64,000 nucleotides of DNA from Paenibacillus sp. Its GTDB lineage: Bacteria > Bacillota > Bacilli > Paenibacillales > Paenibacillaceae. Under the pieces are notes generated by a model. The model was not told the DNA's origin. It was given only the letters and a program-made list of their open reading frames with translations, and ran no database searches. Below are positions 61,135 through 64,000 of this stretch, piece by piece. Each line of letters begins with the position of its first letter. Positions within the stretch are counted from its first letter, which is position 1. The translations under genes were made by a program, and so were the position numbers. The stretch is taken from contig JAIRVF010000070.1 in the NCBI GenBank assembly GCA_031254035.1, positions 1-64,000 on the forward strand, written 5' to 3'.

Positions 61135-62913
61135 ATGAAAAAATCCAAAAGCATTGCCCTATTGCTATCCGCGTGGCTCGTATTTGGCAGTGTTCCCGCT
61201 TTCGCAGCTGAAGGCACCACCCCGAAACCTTTAAGCCAGGTCTTCGATCAAATGGTCATATTTCCACAAAATTTTCAAGGGAAAGCTTTTATCAATGGAC
61301 AGATGTCCGATCTTTACGGTGATTATAAGATCATTCAGCGCGAAGGACGTGTTTATGTCCCGATCCGCTTGATGAGTACGCTCGCTAACTGGTCGGAGCA
61401 GGGCAAGGGAACATGGGATGCGATTTGGCAGCCGAAAAACCCCGATGACGTGATGTTATTAAACTCCCAGTTAAAAAAGACTATCAAATTAAAGGTGAAC
61501 AGCACCACCATGAGCATCAATAACGAACCCCGCGAAATGGACGCTGCGCCACAAAAAATAGACGGACAAATCATGCTCCCCTTAAAAAGTACGGCGGAAG
61601 CGCTCGGGAAAAACATTCAGTGGTCCGACGGACTCCTCCTGATGGGCAATCAGCCCGTCAATTTGCAAGATGCGCAGTCAGCAGCCCTCAAAAACCGCAT
61701 CAAAACGCAGCTGGCCGATCCGCGGAAGCCGCTCGATCTTAGTTCGAGCATCGCGCCCCTGACCAGATACGGAAATGCGATTTACTATATTAAAAGTACA
61801 TATACAAGCAACGATACCATTGAGCAAATTTTCAAAAAAACGGACGGGCAAAAAGAGGTCCAAATCAAGTTACCGGGCAAACCGCAGATGACATCTCTCC
61901 AAGTCCAAGGCGGCAAACTCTATTATGCTACGTACATCAACAACGAGGCTGAACTGCATGCACTGGATTTGAGCAATCAAAAAACCGAGAAGATCTGCTT
62001 GTTAGAACCGATGAAAGAGAGCAATCTTTTGCTGGGAAGCGTCCAATCGATCGATAACGAATTGTACGTCACTCTGCACAATGGAGAACTCATCTTGGGC
62101 TGGGTGGGATTGTACAAAGTCGATCAAGGTGTTTTAAAATCGATTGCCAGTTCCAAAAGCTTTGCTGGCTACATCAAGTCAGGGAATTATCTATACAAGA
62201 CCAACTTTAATTTTATGATCGACATGGCCGGGAATTTGGGTCGGGTCGACCTGAAAACAGGAGAATCTAAGGCAATCGGCCAGCCGGACTTTGCTTATGG
62301 GGTCGTTCGGCATCAAGATTCACAAGGTGGAGTCAGCATTGGAGGCAACGGTGCTATGTATGTTAAAGATGGCTACTTGTATATATTAGGTTATAAAGAA
62401 GCTGATCAGAGCGACCAAAGTGCGGTATACAAAATCAATCCGACAGACTCGGCACAAACAAAACTAACCCCTTCAGCCGACAGCTTTTGGCTTATTGGCA
62501 GCCAGATCTACTATATAGACGCCGAATCGGGGTACTTGGGAAAAACCGATATAAACGGAGCAAAACCCGAAATCGTCGTACCAAGAAAAATGCTGAACAT
62601 TCAGTTTGTGAACGGAAGCTTTTATTACACCTCAAATGAGACCGGAACGCAATCTAATCCGGGGGATTTGTATCAATACAATCCGGTGGCGGGGAAAGAA
62701 TTCAAACGAAACGATAAAATGGTCAATTCATTCTATGTGGGTAAAGCGGGCCTGTATTATATATCAAACAGCGATGAACCCGGATTGTACAAAGTCGATG
62801 CCAAAGGCAGCAACGTGCGATTAGTAAATGACCGTATTCGCGACGCCTTACTAACGGATGAAGGCATGGTCTATAAGCTGATCTATGTGGATGGGATATA
62901 CTCCAAGTCATGA
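61135..62913 (+). CDS. Secreted protein with copper-amine-oxidase-N-like and DUF5050-type propeller domains
   Basis: 592 residues from ATG 61135 (AAGGAGA upstream). Signal peptide cleaved near AFA-AEG. Residues about 50-165 hold EGRVYVPIRLMSTLANWSEQ and DGQIMLPLKSTAEALGKNI, two copper-amine-oxidase-N-like (stalk) units, the typical Paenibacillus cell-surface module. Residues about 190-590 contain at least six repeats of the kind NAIYYIK, GKLYYATY, NELYVTL, DGYLYILG and SQIYYIDAES, blades of a DUF5050/TolB-like propeller. Function unknown. Confidence 0.78.
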   Translation: MKKSKSIALLLSAWLVFGSVPAFAAEGTTPKPLSQVFDQMVIFPQNFQGKAFINGQMSDLYGDYKIIQREGRVYVPIRLMSTLANWSEQGKGTWDAIWQPKNPDDVMLLNSQLKKTIKLKVNSTTMSINNEPREMDAAPQKIDGQIMLPLKSTAEALGKNIQWSDGLLLMGNQPVNLQDAQSAALKNRIKTQLADPRKPLDLSSSIAPLTRYGNAIYYIKSTYTSNDTIEQIFKKTDGQKEVQIKLPGKPQMTSLQVQGGKLYYATYINNEAELHALDLSNQKTEKICLLEPMKESNLLLGSVQSIDNELYVTLHNGELILGWVGLYKVDQGVLKSIASSKSFAGYIKSGNYLYKTNFNFMIDMAGNLGRVDLKTGESKAIGQPDFAYGVVRHQDSQGGVSIGGNGAMYVKDGYLYILGYKEADQSDQSAVYKINPTDSAQTKLTPSADSFWLIGSQIYYIDAESGYLGKTDINGAKPEIVVPRKMLNIQFVNGSFYYTSNETGTQSNPGDLYQYNPVAGKEFKRNDKMVNSFYVGKAGLYYISNSDEPGLYKVDAKGSNVRLVNDRIRDALLTDEGMVYKLIYVDGIYSKS

Positions 62914-63013
62914 GGCGGACGCATCAATGATTTCTTGAAGGCAAGAGGCAAAAAGGATGGTATGATGCTGATCTGATCGCAGGCACCGTTTAAGGCAGAT
63001 CATTTATTCCCAC

Positions 63014-63067
63014 AAAAAAGAAGCAGGGAGACGGATGTTTATCACCCGTGCCCTGCTTTTCTTTTTC
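63014..63067 (+). terminator. Intrinsic terminator
   Basis: GAAGCAGGG pairs with CCCTGCTTTTC, inner ACGG/CCGT, followed by a T-rich tail. Confidence 0.65.
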
Positions 63068-63273
63068 TTAAGAAGTTACTTTCCAACACAAGATTCCATT
63101 ATAAAATTGATTGTTTATGCATACGTCGCAACAGCCGAACAGGTATCGAGAACATGGCTGAACACGTCCGAAATAGTAAATTTATAGGAAGTTATAAGCA
63201 CTAATACTTAAAAAGGAAAAAACTAATCCGAAAAAATATGCAACATTTTGCATACATGCATCGTCTAGGATCG

Positions 63274-63311
63274 TGAAAGACATGCAGTAATTAATACTTA
63301 CTTGTCTTTCA
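63274..63311 (+). other. Hairpin in the leader of the last gene
   Basis: TGAAAGACA and TGTCTTTCA form a 9-bp stem about 60 nt before the start at 63371, without a T run. The surrounding 63068-63370 has no gene and is AT-rich. Confidence 0.4.
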
Positions 63312-63370
63312 TTTCCGGAAAATTTCTCTGAACGTTCATACCTAAACCGCATATACAGGAGGAATAACCA

Positions 63371-64000
63371 ATGAACAAAGTATACAAAGTACTCGCTACA
63401 GCATCAATTTTGGCCATGGCAGCCATGCCGATGGCGGCAAACGCGCAGGATGTTCCATCCGGATCTGCACCGGAGAACAAGCAACTGATCCAGAACCAAG
63501 TAAAAGTGGTTCCGGGAACCATGGGACAAATTACGGATTTCGTTAATGATAAAACAGGCAAATTCATTACAGTTACAGGCCGTGGACTTGAGACAACCGA
63601 TCAGGACCAAATCATCCTGGCCATTACCAAGGATACCAAAATCGTTGACGCTAAAGGGACAACCGTACCACTGAAGACGATCATGGACGAGAAAAAGGTC
63701 GTTAAGGCCTTCTACAGCCCGAACATTACGAAAAGCCTTCCAGCTCGCGGAACCGCACTGACGCTTGTCGTTCGAGATCAAAGTTTCACTGCCATTGACG
63801 GTAAAGTAACCGAGGTAAGAGACGGCAGCATTTTGGTGAAAGGCACCGATCTTTACAATAAATTCGAGGAAGAAATCGTGCTGCATTTCGCGGACAAAGC
63901 GACCATCCTCGATCAGGATCGCAAAGCGATTGCCCCCGGAGACATCAAAAAAGGCATGAGCATAAGAGCATTTTACGGCCCTGCTGTAGCGATGAGCCTT
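63371..64000 (+). CDS. Secreted repeat protein, cut by window end
   Basis: 210 codons are visible, in frame to the last base. AGGAGGAATAACCA precedes the ATG. Signal peptide MNKVYKVLATASILAMAAMP cleaved near ANA-QDV. Two homologous units follow: GQITDFVNDKTGKFITVTGR to AFYSPNITKSLP, and GKVTEVRDGSILVKGTDLYN to AFYGPAVAMSL, each a beta-rich module of 75-90 residues ending K-AFY-P or R-AFYGP. Further units or a copper-amine-oxidase-N domain may follow beyond the window. Function unknown. Confidence 0.75.
   Translation, partial: MNKVYKVLATASILAMAAMPMAANAQDVPSGSAPENKQLIQNQVKVVPGTMGQITDFVNDKTGKFITVTGRGLETTDQDQIILAITKDTKIVDAKGTTVPLKTIMDEKKVVKAFYSPNITKSLPARGTALTLVVRDQSFTAIDGKVTEVRDGSILVKGTDLYNKFEEEIVLHFADKATILDQDRKAIAPGDIKKGMSIRAFYGPAVAMSL

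Overview
The window reads as a chromosomal segment of an endospore-forming, low-to-mid GC Gram-positive bacterium, most likely Paenibacillus or a close relative. The basis is an intact GerABC-type spore germination operon, lipoproteins with Bacillales lipoboxes, strong GGAGG ribosome sites with some TTG and GTG starts, a Bacillus-type thiXYZ cluster under a TPP riboswitch, csoR-copZ-copA, and YcnJ/YcnI-like copper proteins. Assignments come from reading the sequence and from family knowledge; no search was run. No rRNA, tRNA or CRISPR array was seen.

Layout. 1-3.8 kb is an AT-rich patchwork: an IS4-type transposase end, a decayed M15 cell-wall peptidase, two tandem secreted paralogs and an internally deleted IS1182-type transposase. 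3.8-5.6 kb is an Hsp33-MerR/TipAS operon read from a MerR-type promoter with a 19-bp spacer. 5.8-9.1 kb is a tightly coupled operon: small protein, Gly/Ser-rich secreted protein, glutathionylspermidine-synthase-like ATP-grasp enzyme, lipoprotein, DUF350 membrane protein. 9.4-11.8 kb holds four broken genes in a row. 11.9-16.6 kb and 18.7-24.1 kb are two different two-component-system plus ABC-2 exporter modules, separated by a cytoplasmic GH13 neopullulanase/cyclomaltodextrinase gene.

24.2-34.2 kb is a maltose/maltodextrin locus: MalEFG-type importer, a deleted secreted alpha-amylase, a LacI-type regulator, beta-phosphoglucomutase and maltose phosphorylase. Imported maltose would be phosphorolysed to glucose and beta-glucose-1-phosphate, which the mutase converts to glucose-6-phosphate; the GH13 enzyme at 16.8 kb would trim longer dextrins. 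No ATPase for the importer lies here. 34.4-38.4 kb carries a small membrane protein, an EAL-domain protein and a secreted nucleotidase with a LysM domain. 38.6-42.3 kb is gerB-gerA-gerC. 42.4-45.9 kb is the TPP-riboswitch thiamin-precursor uptake operon. 46-49 kb holds assorted genes and one pseudogene.

49-52.2 kb is the copper efflux operon with CsoR-type operator sites, followed by a GGDEF/HD-GYP protein, then a second copper locus (CopCD and YcnI-like, 55.2-57.6 kb), a GlnQHMP-type amino acid importer preceded by a translated 34-codon upstream ORF, and two secreted proteins, the last cut by the window end.

The most notable unexplained signals are a ~90-nt palindromic element present twice, each copy ending about 30 nt before the start codon of an unrelated gene, and the ATP-grasp/DUF350 operon.
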